Shown one piece after another: positions 50,825 to 59,923 of a stretch of 64,000 bases of DNA. This DNA is from Glutamicibacter uratoxydans. Its GTDB lineage: Bacteria > Actinomycetota > Actinomycetes > Actinomycetales > Micrococcaceae. The first letter of the stretch is position 1. Each line of letters starts with the position of its first letter. The notes beneath the pieces were generated by a model. It saw nothing but the letters and a program-made list of their open reading frames with translations. It was not told where the DNA came from and made no database searches. The stretch covers positions 1 to 64,000 of the forward strand of contig NZ_BJNY01000013.1 in assembly GCF_006539925.1 (NCBI RefSeq). The letters run 5' to 3'. The translations under genes and the position numbers were made by a program.

Positions 50825-52019
50825 CGATCGCCACAACAACTCCCCCAAGTGCGCCGACAACCACGACGATCCACGGCGGCAGCTTCCAAGAGGCCAGCAG
50901 GACGAAACATAGAAGGGCCAGCGCGAATTCTTCGGCCCCTGTCACTGCGCTGGTAAATACTGGGTCATAGAGTGCAGCGGCGAGGATGCCAACCACCGCG
51001 GCGCTGGCTCCGCCCATTGCAGCTTGGGCTGCCGGACGGGTGCCCAACAAGTTCCAGAATGGCAGGACTCCCAGCAGCAGGAGGAACCCTGGCAGGAAGA
51101 TTCCCGCCAGCGCGATCGCGGCTCCGAGAATGCCGCCGGAGCCACTGGTGGACAAGGTTCCCAGATAGGCGGCGAAGGTGAATAAGGGCCCCGGCACTGC
51201 CTGCGCGGCGCCATAGCCTGCAAGGAACTGCTGGTCCGTGACCCAGCCCGGCTCGACCACGGCACTTTGCAGCAGCGGCAGAACCACGTGGCCGCCGCCG
51301 AAGACCAGAGACCCGGAGCGGAAAAATGCGTCAAAGAGCTGCAGGTCCGCCCATCCAGTGGACGCCGCAAGCAGCGGCAGCCCACAAAGCAGCAGGACGA
51401 AGGCCGCCAGGCACCACATTCCAAACCGCCTGCTCACGGGAAAATTCAGGCCCAGCGATCTTTGCGAGGCGCTGTTTTTGAGAAGGAAAAACCCTGCGGC
51501 CGCGCCGGCGGCGATGGCCAGCACCTGGCCAAAAGTTCCTCCGATCAACAACACCGCCGCAGCAGCGGCGACGGCAATGCTCGCGCGTTGGGCATCCGGC
51601 GTCAGCGACTTGGCCATCCCCAGCACCGCCTGGGCGACCACTGCCACGGCCACGATCTTCAACCCTTGGAGCAGCCCCTGGCCGACAGGCCCGGAAAACA
51701 GCGAAGCACCATAGGCGAACAGCGCCATCAGCACCGCCGAAGGCAAGGTGAAGCCGAGGAAGGCAGCGATGGCACCACGCAGTCCAGCCCGGTAGAGGCC
51801 GATGCCAAAACCTACCTGGCTGCTGGCAGGCCCCGGCAGGAACTGGCACAGCGCCACCAGGTCTGCATACTGCTGGTCTTCCAGCCAGCGCCGGCGCTGG
51901 ACTGCTTCGGTGCGGAAGTACCCCAGGTGCGCAATGGGGCCGCCGAAAGATGTCACGCCAAGCTTGAGAAACACCCGGAAGACTTCCAGCGCCTTGGCAG
52001 GTGAATGCTGTTTTTCCAT
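50817..52019 (-). CDS. chrA: Chromate transporter, long-chain ChrA
   Basis: This 400-residue membrane protein has two homologous CHR domains. The N-terminal one holds GVTSFGGPIAHLGYFRTEAVQRRRWL and FLPGPASSQVGFGIGLYRAG; the C-terminal one has FGGGHVVLPLLQSAVVEPGWVTDQQFLAGYGAAQAVPGPLF. Members expel chromate by proton-linked transport; other anions are possible. The start is placed at MEKQHSPAK, since the upstream in-frame ATG lacks family residues. No chrB or regulator lies next to it. It is separated from the glyS-GNAT unit by a terminator. Confidence 0.9.
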   Translation of the reverse strand: MEKQHSPAKALEVFRVFLKLGVTSFGGPIAHLGYFRTEAVQRRRWLEDQQYADLVALCQFLPGPASSQVGFGIGLYRAGLRGAIAAFLGFTLPSAVLMALFAYGASLFSGPVGQGLLQGLKIVAVAVVAQAVLGMAKSLTPDAQRASIAVAAAAAVLLIGGTFGQVLAIAAGAAAGFFLLKNSASQRSLGLNFPVSRRFGMWCLAAFVLLLCGLPLLAASTGWADLQLFDAFFRSGSLVFGGGHVVLPLLQSAVVEPGWVTDQQFLAGYGAAQAVPGPLFTFAAYLGTLSTSGSGGILGAAIALAGIFLPGFLLLLGVLPFWNLLGTRPAAQAAMGGASAAVVGILAAALYDPVFTSAVTGAEEFALALLCFVLLASWKLPPWIVVVVGALGGVVVAIAS

Positions 52020-52076
52020 GAACTTCAGCCTAGGCCAGCAAGGCAAACATTTGGTTAACAAGTCTTTTAACGACAT

Positions 52077-52105
52077 CACGGGATCCCCGTAGCGGGGATC
52101 CCGTG
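52077..52105 (-). terminator. Terminator after glyS-GNAT operon
   Basis: CACGGGATCCCCG and CGGGGATCCCGTG pair perfectly over 13 bp with a 3-base loop, just beyond the GNAT stop on the minus strand. Confidence 0.85.
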
Positions 52106-52120
52106 CTGTCGAAGTTCCGG

Positions 52121-53044
52121 CTAGGCGTCGGAAGCCACAATATGCGTCGTCGAGATGACAGTTGCCTGCTCGACACTCGCCAGCGCATCCACCAGCGAAG
52201 AGAGCACGAACATCGAGGAGTCGACTTCGAGCTTCACCGGGTACTGGTAGACCAGCATGGCCACCATGTCGCGGATCGCCTCGGCCACCTCGTCGTCGCT
52301 GAACACCGGGTTGTAGCCCACCAGCACATCGGTCGGCGCGTTCTCACGCGCCGGAATGTAGCTGATGGCGAAGGCCAGCGGCACGCCGCCCTCAGACTTC
52401 GGCTTGTCGCGCAGCACTAGGGCGCCCTGGGCGCCGGTGTTTTCATCCAGCAGCATCTTCTGGGCGGAGCCGACGGTCATCTTCGCCGGGTCCCAGCCCT
52501 CATGCACCGCGTTGTAGAAGTCCATGACGAGTTTGGTCAGCTCGACGCTGCCGGTGGCCAGGTCCTCGATGACGCGGTCATTGGTGTCGAAGACGGGTTC
52601 GGCCAGGGCGCCGGGCTCGATGATGACATCACGCGAGACCTGGATCTCCCCCAGCCCCAGCGCCGTGCAGAACCCGGCGGCCGCTTGGGCGTCGTCACCG
52701 GCGGTCACGGTGTAGCGGGCCTTGAGCTCACCGACCTGGGATGCGGGGATCTGCGCGCGCAGCTGCTCCACCAGTGCGGTGCCTACGCCGTTGCGGCGCT
52801 GGTCCGGGGCCACCTCGACGTAGAGCCACAGGCGCTGCGGGTGCAGCGAGGAAGCGAAGACCACGCCGGCGCCAATGGCCACCGAGTCAACGGTGGCCAC
52901 CAGCGTGCGGGAGAACGGCGCGTCCGAGTTTTCGCGCAGCATGGTGCGGTCCTGGTGGGCCTGCGGCGAGCGCGGGTCGCCGAAGATCTGCAGCAGCTGC
53001 AGGTCGTCGCCCGAACGCCAGGGGCGGAATGCCAGTTCGTTCAT
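52121..53044 (-). CDS. GNAT family N-acetyltransferase, two-domain
   Basis: This 307-residue protein carries a clear GNAT domain in its first half, with acetyl-CoA motif A in WLYVEVAPDQRRNGVGTALVEQL. The second half may be a degenerate GNAT repeat (residues 150-300) lacking the Q/RxxGxG loop, as in some MshD-like proteins. It lies 7 bp after glyS in the same direction, so it is probably cotranscribed. The substrate is unknown. Confidence 0.82.
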   Translation of the reverse strand: MNELAFRPWRSGDDLQLLQIFGDPRSPQAHQDRTMLRENSDAPFSRTLVATVDSVAIGAGVVFASSLHPQRLWLYVEVAPDQRRNGVGTALVEQLRAQIPASQVGELKARYTVTAGDDAQAAAGFCTALGLGEIQVSRDVIIEPGALAEPVFDTNDRVIEDLATGSVELTKLVMDFYNAVHEGWDPAKMTVGSAQKMLLDENTGAQGALVLRDKPKSEGGVPLAFAISYIPARENAPTDVLVGYNPVFSDDEVAEAIRDMVAMLVYQYPVKLEVDSSMFVLSSLVDALASVEQATVISTTHIVASDA

Positions 53045-53051
53045 CGTCGGG

Positions 53052-54437
53052 CTAGGCTCCGTTCAGACGCTCGGACAGGTAGGCGGTGACCTGGTCCAGG
53101 GATACGCGCTCCTGGGCCATGGTGTCGCGCTCGCGGATGGTCACTGCCTGGTCTTCGAGGGTGTCGAAGTCCACGGTGATGCAGAACGGGGTGCCGATCT
53201 CATCCTGGCGGCGGTAGCGGCGGCCGATCGCTCCGGCGTCGTCGAAGTCGATGTTCCAGCGCTTGCGCAGCTCGTTGGCAAGGTCCTTGGCCTTCGGCGA
53301 AAGGTTCTCGTTGCGGGAAAGCGGAAGCACGGCGGCCTTGACCGGTGCCAGGCGTGGGTCCAGCTTGAGCACGGTGCGCTTGTCCACGCCGCCCTTGGTG
53401 TTCGGGGCTTCGTCCTCGGTGTAGGCGTCGACCAGGAATGCCATCATCGAACGGGTCAGGCCGAAGGAAGGCTCGATCACGTACGGGGTGTAGCGTTCGC
53501 CGCTGGCCTGGTTGAAGTAGGACAGCTCGGCGCCGGAGGCCTTGGCATGGGAGGACAGGTCGTAGTCGGTGCGGTTGGCCACGCCCATGAGTTCGCCCCA
53601 TTCCGAACCCTGGAAGCCGAAGCGGTACTCGAAGTCGATGGTGCCGGCCGAGTAGTGGGCGCGCTCGTCTTCCGGCACGTCGAACTGGCGCAGGTTCTCT
53701 TCCTTGATGCCCAGGTCGATGAACCAGTTCCAGCAGTCCTTGACCCATTCATCGAAGAACTTCGGTGCGTCCTCCGGTGCGGTGAAGTACTCGATCTCCA
53801 TCTGCTCGAACTCGCGGGTGCGGAAGATGAAGTTGCCCGGGGTGATTTCGTTGCGGAAGGACTTGCCGATCTGGCCGATGCCGAACGGCGGCTTCTTGCG
53901 GCTGGCGGTGAGCACGTTGGCGAAGTTCACGAAGATGCCCTGCGCGGTTTCCGGGCGCAGGAAGGCCAGGCCGGCTTCGGTGTCCACCGGGCCCAGGAAG
54001 GTTTTCATCAGGCCGGAGAACTGCTGCGGCTCGGTGAACTGGCCCTTGGTGCCGCAGTCAGGGCAGGCGATCTCGCTCATGCCGTCCTGCGGTTCGCGGC
54101 CCTTCTTCGCGACGAAGGCCTCGATCAGGTGGTCCTGGCGGTGGCGCTTGTGGCACTGAGTGCACTCCACCAGCGGGTCGGTGAAGGTGGCGACGTGGCC
54201 GGAGGCTTCCCAGACTGCCTTGGGAAGAACGATGGAGGAATCCAGGCCCACCATGTCTTCGCGGCCGCGCACGAAGTTCTGCCACCATTCGCGCTTGATG
54301 TTTTCCTTCAGTTCGGTGCCCAGGGGGCCGTAGTCCCATGCGGAGCGGGAACCGCCGTAGATTTCACCGGCCTGGAAGACGAACCCGCGACGCTTTGCGA
54401 GGGAAATGACCTGATCAAGCTTGGACTGTGGCGCCAT
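53052..54437 (-). CDS. glyS: Glycyl-tRNA synthetase
   Basis: This 461-residue class II synthetase charges tRNA-Gly and is of the dimeric eukaryote/Gram-positive type. It begins [35 protein letters not shown]. Motif 2 is seen as [17 protein letters not shown], and motif 3 near [18 protein letters not shown]. The anticodon-binding domain follows ([30 protein letters not shown]). A zinc-like [12 protein letters not shown]...CPDCG insertion is present. Full length. Confidence 0.96.
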   Translation of the reverse strand: MAPQSKLDQVISLAKRRGFVFQAGEIYGGSRSAWDYGPLGTELKENIKREWWQNFVRGREDMVGLDSSIVLPKAVWEASGHVATFTDPLVECTQCHKRHRQDHLIEAFVAKKGREPQDGMSEIACPDCGTKGQFTEPQQFSGLMKTFLGPVDTEAGLAFLRPETAQGIFVNFANVLTASRKKPPFGIGQIGKSFRNEITPGNFIFRTREFEQMEIEYFTAPEDAPKFFDEWVKDCWNWFIDLGIKEENLRQFDVPEDERAHYSAGTIDFEYRFGFQGSEWGELMGVANRTDYDLSSHAKASGAELSYFNQASGERYTPYVIEPSFGLTRSMMAFLVDAYTEDEAPNTKGGVDKRTVLKLDPRLAPVKAAVLPLSRNENLSPKAKDLANELRKRWNIDFDDAGAIGRRYRRQDEIGTPFCITVDFDTLEDQAVTIRERDTMAQERVSLDQVTAYLSERLNGA

Positions 54438-54619
54438 ATCAACTCCATAGGGACTTACGAGGCCGCTGGTTGCGGTCCGCAGAAAAATACATACCTGCCA
54501 AGCCTATCGTTACCAGGGCTGTGGCACTAAGCGCCGGCAGGTAACTTAAGCGTGAACTTCCCCGCTATTTTCCCTCTTGCATGCTTCCAGGCGTTCACCG
54601 GTAGGGAACAATGGAGAAC

Positions 54620-54850
54620 ATGAGTGCAACTGATGCTTTTGATCTTGAAATCCGCGACGAGTCGATCCGCCTGGGCCAGCTGCTCAAGCTTGCCAACCTG
54701 GCGGAGGACGGAATCCACGCCAAGGAGCTGATTGCCGAAGGAATTGTCACCCTCAACGGCCAAGTTGAAACCCGACGCGGCGCCCAGGTGCGCCCGGGCG
54801 ACGTCGTCTGCGTTGAGGGCGAGTGCGTGAAGGTTGCTTCGCGCGCCTAG
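54620..54850 (+). CDS. RNA-binding S4 domain protein, YbcJ-like
   Basis: This 76-residue protein consists of a single S4 domain (ESIRLGQLLKLANLAEDGIHAKELIAEGIVTLNGQVETRRGAQVRPGD). Small YbcJ/RqcP-like members bind rRNA, tRNA or stalled ribosomes. The start at MSATDAF follows GGAGAA; the ATG three codons earlier is an alternative. It ends overlapping the convergent esterase gene by 4 bp. Confidence 0.88.
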   Translation: MSATDAFDLEIRDESIRLGQLLKLANLAEDGIHAKELIAEGIVTLNGQVETRRGAQVRPGDVVCVEGECVKVASRA

Positions 54851-55503
54851 TCCTGCTGCTTGTCCAGCACTACCCGATTCAGGAACGCGGCGACGTCCTG
54901 GATCTCCTCCATGCATACCGAGTGTGCGATCTGCGGATACGTTTCGTGGACGAGCTCGGTGTGCTTCGGAGCCCAGCCCAGGGTGTAGGCGATCTTGTCC
55001 CGGGTGATGACCGGATCCGCAAGATCCCTGCCCCAAAACATCGGCAGCGGCGCGGCGATGAGTGCCTCGTCCTTGAACAAATCAGATTCCGGCGCCTCGA
55101 TGGCAAAGCCCGAGAGTCCGACCACCGCGGCAATCGCCTCCCGCTGGTAGCGGGCCAGCGACGTGGCCATGGCCATGCCTTGGGAGAAGCCAAGCAGCGT
55201 CACAGAGGAATGCTGCTTCGCCAGCGGCTCGAGGAATGCCCACAGCGACCTGATGCTGTCTTCCACCGATTCAATGCTGTAGTCGATTTCCTGGCTTAGC
55301 GGGAACCAGCTGAAGCCAGGCCCTGCCTGCAGCGGTGCACGCACCGAAAGGTAGGTAAATTCATCGGGCAGGTACTGAGACAGGCCCATCAGATCTTGCT
55401 CGTTGGAACCGTATCCGTGGAGGAACACCAGCAGCGGCGTGCCAAGGCGTGAATCGTCGTTGCGTGAAATCAGCGCAACCGGCTGTGCGTCATTGGTAGT
55501 CAT
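54847..55503 (-). CDS. Phospholipase/carboxylesterase family alpha/beta hydrolase
   Basis: This 218-residue hydrolase begins with TPLLVFLHGYGSNEQDLMGLSQYL (oxyanion HGYG). The nucleophile elbow is GFSQGMAMATSL, the acid is likely in GRDLADPVITRD, and the His is in ELVHETYPQIAHSVCMEEI. It resembles the YpfH/acyl-protein thioesterase family (PF02230). A stand-alone gene convergent with the S4 gene. Substrate: short-chain esters by family. Confidence 0.88.
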   Translation of the reverse strand: MTTNDAQPVALISRNDDSRLGTPLLVFLHGYGSNEQDLMGLSQYLPDEFTYLSVRAPLQAGPGFSWFPLSQEIDYSIESVEDSIRSLWAFLEPLAKQHSSVTLLGFSQGMAMATSLARYQREAIAAVVGLSGFAIEAPESDLFKDEALIAAPLPMFWGRDLADPVITRDKIAYTLGWAPKHTELVHETYPQIAHSVCMEEIQDVAAFLNRVVLDKQQD

Positions 55504-55677
55504 AGTTCCTTCAGCCTAGCGAGTGCCGACGTCCCAGCGCGATCCAGCCCGCCTGAAGCTTTCTCAGGTCATGAAAATATAACGATTGAACTATTTGCCT
55601 GTAAATCTCGATATTTCGTGCTTGACTAGTGAAGTCAAGAGTTTCTTCACTTCTGCTCACTAGTCAGATCGGGCGCC

Positions 55678-56064
55678 ATGATTTCTTTGCCATCCATGAA
55701 CTTCGAAGTCCAGTACGTCGAGGACCAGTTCACTAATGACACCAATAATCCGCTCGTGCCGAATTCCTTTGAATTGTTTGCCGGCGGTATGGGAATCTTT
55801 TTCCTCGTGGTCATGCTTTTGGTCGCAGGAGTTTTCGTTGCTGCGATTGTTCTCTGGGTGCGCAATTACCGCAAAGCCAAGGAGGCCGGAGCTGACATCT
55901 TCACCCTGCAGACAGACTTGGCGGTCAAGGCTGCCAACTCCCAGTTCCTCGCTCCTGCCCAAACCAAAGAGCAGAAGCTTGCAGAGTTGGACGGACTCAA
56001 ACGAAAGGGAATGGTCACCGACGAAGAGTATTCCGCGGCAAGGATGAAGATTCTCTCGGAGTAG
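55678..56064 (+). CDS. SHOCT-domain membrane protein
   Basis: This 128-residue protein has one long hydrophobic segment (LFAGGMGIFFLVVMLLVAGVFVAAIVLWV) and ends with a SHOCT domain (EQKLAELDGLKRKGMVTDEEYSAARMKIL). SHOCT domains are short oligomerisation modules. A second ATG (MNFEVQ) six codons in is also possible. It is followed 48 bp later by the GDSL hydrolase gene. Function unknown. Confidence 0.8.
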   Translation: MISLPSMNFEVQYVEDQFTNDTNNPLVPNSFELFAGGMGIFFLVVMLLVAGVFVAAIVLWVRNYRKAKEAGADIFTLQTDLAVKAANSQFLAPAQTKEQKLAELDGLKRKGMVTDEEYSAARMKILSE

Positions 56065-56112
56065 CTGCCCAGCCCGTTGACACCTCACTACTGGCAAGTA
56101 ACAATGTAGTCT

Positions 56113-56970
56113 GTGCCTAATTCCCCAAGTTTTGAGAACTCAGATTCAGCCAATTCAACTGCGCATCCTTGGCGGCGCTATGTCGCCATGGGCGATTCCT
56201 TCAGCGAAGGCGTAGGCGATCCAGACCCGGAGAACCCCGGTGCGTTCCGCGGCTGGGCCGATCGTCTGGCACAAGAGCTGAGCCGCACCGTCCCGGAATT
56301 CGCCTACGCAAACCTGGCCATCCGCGGACGCTTGATCCAGCAGATCATCGATGAACAGCTTGAAGCAACCATCGCCCTGAAGCCGGATCTGGTCTCCATC
56401 TGCGCCGGAGGCAATGACGTGCTGCGTCCGGGCGGGGACCCGGACAAGATTGCAGACCTGCTCGACTCAATGATCAGCAGGCTCAGTGATTTAGGCGCAA
56501 CAATCCTGCTGTTCACCGGCCCGGACATCCGCGACACTCCTGTGCTCGGAAGCATCCGCGGCCGCGTGGCCATCTACAACGAAAACGTGCGCACCGTGGC
56601 AGCCCGCTACGACGCGATCGTCGCCGACATGTGGGCCCTGCGCGACCTGCACCAGCCGCAGATGTGGTCTGCAGACCGCCTGCACTTCTCCCCTTTGGGG
56701 CACCAGCGCATCGCCGCCATGGCCCTGGATTCCTTGAACGTCCCGCACCAGCTGGACACCAGCGTCGAGGCCGTGGTGGACACCCGCACCTGGCGCGAAG
56801 CGCGCATTGAAGACCTCCAATGGGCCCGCGAGCACCTGGCGCCGTGGGTGCTGCGCCGCCTACGCCACCAGTCCTCGGGCGACGGAATCACCCCCAAGCG
56901 CCCTACCCCCACTCCGTTCTCGCAGACCGCAGCCAACGATTCGCTGGGCGCCGGCGACAGCAGCAACTAG
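56113..56970 (+). CDS. SGNH/GDSL family hydrolase
   Basis: This 285-residue hydrolase begins at GTG. Block I is seen as VAMGDSFSEGVGD (catalytic Ser), block II Gly in ANLAIRGR, block III as CAGGNDVLRPG (Asn) and block V as SADRLHFSPLGHQRIA (Asp and His). No signal peptide is seen, so it is cytoplasmic, unlike many lipases of the group. The C-terminal tail of about 50 residues is Pro/Ser-rich. Substrate unknown; esters or acyl groups by family. Confidence 0.85.
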   Translation: MPNSPSFENSDSANSTAHPWRRYVAMGDSFSEGVGDPDPENPGAFRGWADRLAQELSRTVPEFAYANLAIRGRLIQQIIDEQLEATIALKPDLVSICAGGNDVLRPGGDPDKIADLLDSMISRLSDLGATILLFTGPDIRDTPVLGSIRGRVAIYNENVRTVAARYDAIVADMWALRDLHQPQMWSADRLHFSPLGHQRIAAMALDSLNVPHQLDTSVEAVVDTRTWREARIEDLQWAREHLAPWVLRRLRHQSSGDGITPKRPTPTPFSQTAANDSLGAGDSSN

Positions 56971-56990
56971 GCCCCGGGCACAAGGACACA

Positions 56991-57030
56991 AAAAACCAGC
57001 CGCCACCGATTACTGGTGCGGCTGGTTTTT
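56991..57030. terminator. Bidirectional terminator between GDSL hydrolase and metX
   Basis: AAAAACCAGCCGC and GCGGCTGGTTTTT arms form a hairpin with T runs on both strands, between two convergent genes. Confidence 0.88.
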
Positions 57031-57047
57031 CGTATGGGGCCATATTC

Positions 57048-58193
57048 CTAGTCGTCGAAGACCAGGGTGCGCAGCACCGGATCAAGCTGCTTGGCATCTG
57101 TGAGGAAGCCGTCATGCCCGATCGGCGATTGGATATAGTGCACCGGCTTGCTGCGCACCAGCGCGGCGGCCAGCCTTTCGGACTGTTCAGGGAAGTACAG
57201 CCTGTCGGTGCTCACCGCGGCGACCACCACGTTTACCGGAGCCAGACGCGTCAGCGCCGCCTCGTAGGATTCGTGGCCGCGGGCCACATCGTGGCTCATC
57301 AGAGCCTCGGTCAGCACCAGGTAGCTGTTCGCGTCAAAGCGGTTGACCAGCTTGTTGGCTTGGTGGTCCAGGTAGCTTTCCACCTGGTAGCGTCCGCGGG
57401 CGCCGTGGAACCTGCCGTCGGGGACTTCCCCGTCCTGGGCCCTTCGGCCAAAGCGGGTTTCCAGCTCTGCCTCGCTGCGGTAGCTGATATGGGCCAGGCG
57501 CCGCGCCAGCCCCAGCCCCGCATCCGGGCGCGCCTGGTTCAGGTAGTAGTCTCCGCCGGCAAAATGCGGATCCAGCCGTATTGCCTGGGTCTGCACCTGT
57601 GCCAGGGCAATCTGCTCCGCGCTGGACTGCCCGGTCGAGGCCATGACCACAAGGTTGGCCACCTCGTCCGGGAACTGCACCGCGTATTCCAGCGCCCGCG
57701 CCCCGCCCATGGAACCGCCGATCACCGCATGCCAGCGGTCGATTCCCAGCTGCTGCGCAAGGCGCTGCTCCAGGCGCACCGAGTCCTTGATGGTCACGAA
57801 GGGGAATCGCGACCCCCAGGGCGTTCCGGACTCATCCAGCGAAGAAGGCCCGGTCGATCCATTGCAGCCGCCGACCATGTTGGCCGCCACCACGAAATAC
57901 TTCTCGGTGTCCACCGTCAGTCCGGGGCCGACGAAGTCCTCCCACCAGCCCGCGGTCTGCGAGTCCCCCTGCGAAACATGGGCGTCGCCGGTCAGCGCAT
58001 GCATTACCAGCACGGCGTTGCCGCCGTCCGCGTTCAGGGTGCCCCAGGTTTCATAGGCCAGCTCGACCTGCGGCAGGTGTCCGCCGAATTCGAAGTCGTA
58101 GGCGCCGACGGCGGCACGGCGCAGAATGCCGTGCTCGCCCTCGGTGATAGTCGCCGCCCCCACAGTGTCTTTGGTAGTCACAATGGATGTCAT
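57048..58193 (-). CDS. metX: Homoserine O-acetyltransferase
   Basis: MetX acetylates homoserine from acetyl-CoA, the first committed step to methionine, and supplies the substrate of MetY. The alpha/beta-hydrolase protein of 381 residues has the nucleophile elbow VIGGSMGGARALEYAVQFPDEV, the start region VELAYETWGTLNADGGNAVLVMHALTGDAHVS, and the His in PIGHDGFLTD. It begins 2 bp after the metY stop, so the two are one operon under the SAM riboswitch. Confidence 0.95.
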   Translation of the reverse strand: MTSIVTTKDTVGAATITEGEHGILRRAAVGAYDFEFGGHLPQVELAYETWGTLNADGGNAVLVMHALTGDAHVSQGDSQTAGWWEDFVGPGLTVDTEKYFVVAANMVGGCNGSTGPSSLDESGTPWGSRFPFVTIKDSVRLEQRLAQQLGIDRWHAVIGGSMGGARALEYAVQFPDEVANLVVMASTGQSSAEQIALAQVQTQAIRLDPHFAGGDYYLNQARPDAGLGLARRLAHISYRSEAELETRFGRRAQDGEVPDGRFHGARGRYQVESYLDHQANKLVNRFDANSYLVLTEALMSHDVARGHESYEAALTRLAPVNVVVAAVSTDRLYFPEQSERLAAALVRSKPVHYIQSPIGHDGFLTDAKQLDPVLRTLVFDD

Positions 58194-58195
58194 GC

Positions 58196-59539
58196 CTAAC
58201 GGGTTTCCTGCAGTTCCTTGGCATCAAGGGCCGCCACTGCCTGGAAGCCGAGTTCAAGGTCTGCCAGGATGTCGTCGATGTTCTCCAGCCCGACGCTCAG
58301 GCGGACCAAGCCCGGGCGCACGCCGGCGGCCAGGCGCTCTTCCTCGGAGAGCTGCGCGTGGGTGGTAGAGGCAGGGTGGATGACCAGCGACCGGACATCG
58401 CCCAGGTTTGCCACATGAGAGTGCAGCTGCAGGGCCGAGACAAAGGCCTTGCCCGCCTCCGCGCCGCCGGAGAGCTCGAAGGCGATGATCGAGCCTGCGC
58501 CCTTCGGGCTGTACTTCTTGCCCAGCTCGTACCATGGCGAGGATTCCAGTCCGGCGTAGGCCACGGTCTCGACGTCACTGCGGCCTTCAAGCCAGTTCGC
58601 CACCTTGGTGGCGTTTTCCACATGGCGTTCGATGCGCAGCGACAGGGTCTCAAGACCCTGGGCGATCAGGAAGGCATTGAACGGCGCCGGCGCCGAACCC
58701 AGGTCGCGCAGCAGCTGCACGCGGGCCTTGAGGATGTAGGCGAGGTTGGCGCCGAGGATGCCGTTTACGCCCAGGTCGCGGGCGTAGACCAGACCGTTGT
58801 AGGACTCGTCCGGGGTGTTGAAGGTCGGGAAGCGCTCCGGGTCCTTGGAGAAGTCGAAGTTGCCCGAATCCACGATCACGCCGGCAATGGCGCTGCCGTG
58901 TCCGCCGAGGAACTTGGTGGCCGAGTGGATCACGATGTCAGCGCCCCACTCGATCGGGCGGATCAGGTATGGGCTGGCAAGGGTGTTGTCCACCAGCAGC
59001 GGAACGCCTGCCTCATGCGCGATGGCCGCGACGTTTTCGATATCCAGGACGTCCTGGCGCGGGTTGGAAATGGTTTCTGCAAAGAACGCCTTGGTGTTCG
59101 GCTGCACCGCGTCGCGCCAGGACTGCAGGTCATCGGAAGCCGCAACGAAGGTGACCTCGACGCCCAGCTTCTTCAGGGTGTGCTTGAGCAGGTTCTGGGT
59201 ACCGCCGTAGAGGCTCGGGCTGGCGACAATGTGGTCGCCGGCCTCGGCAATATTCAAGATGGCGAAGGTGGTGGCCGCCTGGCCGGAGGACAGCAGCAAT
59301 GCTCCCACGCCGCCTTCGAGGTCTGCGATCCGGGTCTCCACCGCGTCCGCGGTGGGGTTGCCGATGCGGGTGTAGATCGGCTCCAGCTCCTGCAGTGCGA
59401 AGCGTGCAGCGGCGCTTTCGGCCGAAGGGAAGACGAAGGAAGTGGTCTGGTAGATCGGCAGCGCGCGTGCGCCGGTGACTGGATCCGGCGCCTGGCCGGC
59501 GTGGATCTGACGGGTTTCGAATGACCAGTTATTGCTCAT
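58196..59539 (-). CDS. metY: O-acetylhomoserine sulfhydrylase (aminocarboxypropyltransferase)
   Basis: MetY is a PLP enzyme that makes homocysteine from O-acetylhomoserine and sulfide. The protein of about 447 residues has WSFETRQIHAGQAPDPVTGARALPIYQTTSFVF, the PLP lysine in IVIHSATKFLGGHGSA, and the C-terminal VRLSVGLENIDDILADLE. The start at MSNNWSF is fixed by GGAGG upstream; an open frame running 37 codons further is the riboswitch region, not coding. First gene of metYX. Confidence 0.95.
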   Translation of the reverse strand: MSNNWSFETRQIHAGQAPDPVTGARALPIYQTTSFVFPSAESAAARFALQELEPIYTRIGNPTADAVETRIADLEGGVGALLLSSGQAATTFAILNIAEAGDHIVASPSLYGGTQNLLKHTLKKLGVEVTFVAASDDLQSWRDAVQPNTKAFFAETISNPRQDVLDIENVAAIAHEAGVPLLVDNTLASPYLIRPIEWGADIVIHSATKFLGGHGSAIAGVIVDSGNFDFSKDPERFPTFNTPDESYNGLVYARDLGVNGILGANLAYILKARVQLLRDLGSAPAPFNAFLIAQGLETLSLRIERHVENATKVANWLEGRSDVETVAYAGLESSPWYELGKKYSPKGAGSIIAFELSGGAEAGKAFVSALQLHSHVANLGDVRSLVIHPASTTHAQLSEEERLAAGVRPGLVRLSVGLENIDDILADLELGFQAVAALDAKELQETR

Positions 59540-59639
59540 GGTTGCCTCCAAAAGTTCTGTAACTATGGGGGTACGCCACTGAAAAGCACACCAGCAGGAA
59601 GTACCTAGGCATAGGTGCTTCCAGAGGGGTAACCCGCGC

Positions 59640-59750
59640 TTGTTCAACACGCCTTGTGCGTGTTGAGCCAGGTCTTCACCCGGGGCACCCCACCGCGGTT
59701 GGAGGGTTGCCGTCCAGTAAGCCGGGGCTTGTTACTGGAACTCATGACCT
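59640..59750 (-). ncRNA. SAM riboswitch (SAM-IV type) leader of metYX
   Basis: On the minus strand the sequence runs GGTCATGAG, a hairpin CCAGTAA/TTACTGG with inner AGCC/GGCT, then GGCAACCCTCC, AACCGCGGTGGGGTGCC, CCGGGTGA and GACC closing on the first GGTC. This is the layout of the SAM-I/SAM-IV clan and recalls the SAM-IV consensus of actinobacteria upstream of metY/metX. A perfect hairpin CAACACGC/GCGTGTTG (59645-59665) follows and could be part of the fold or of the expression platform. High SAM should switch off metYX. Confidence 0.85.
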
Positions 59751-59867
59751 GTAACCAGTGTGCCTGAAAATCGAATAATTGCGCAATTCACCGACAGATA
59801 GAATGTCTCATTCGTTCACATTCGATACATAATCACATTTTTGTCGCATACTATTCGATCAATTTTC

Positions 59868-59886
59868 TCGGGTTAGGCACACCTAA
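59868..59886 (+). promoter_or_regulatory. DtxR/IdeR-type iron box upstream of VOC-family gene
   Basis: TCGGGTTAGGCACACCTAA matches the 19-bp DtxR/IdeR consensus at 15 positions, and its core TTAGG-CACA-CCTAA is a perfect inverted repeat. It lies 38 bp before the VOC gene start and just after the putative -10. Confidence 0.7.
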
Positions 59887-59923
59887 GTAGAGACTCGGAT
59901 CACAATATTGCCATGATGGGCAC

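Larger units (their letters stand above)
59540..59923. other. Divergent region of metYX and the VOC-family gene
   Basis: Apart from the riboswitch and the iron box (both listed separately), this region holds an AT-rich stretch (59760-59870) that should contain the two promoters. A -10-like TACTAT is at 59849-59854 for the rightward gene. No clear -35 is visible. Confidence 0.5.

Noticed and set aside
52875-54530. 551-codon plus-strand open frame opposite glyS
   Set aside because: GlyS is complete on the other strand; the antisense frame is Val/Gly/Leu-rich with no family features.
59540-59650. Upstream extension of the metY reading frame
   Set aside because: It runs towards the SAM riboswitch, and GGAGG fixes the start at MSNNWSF.
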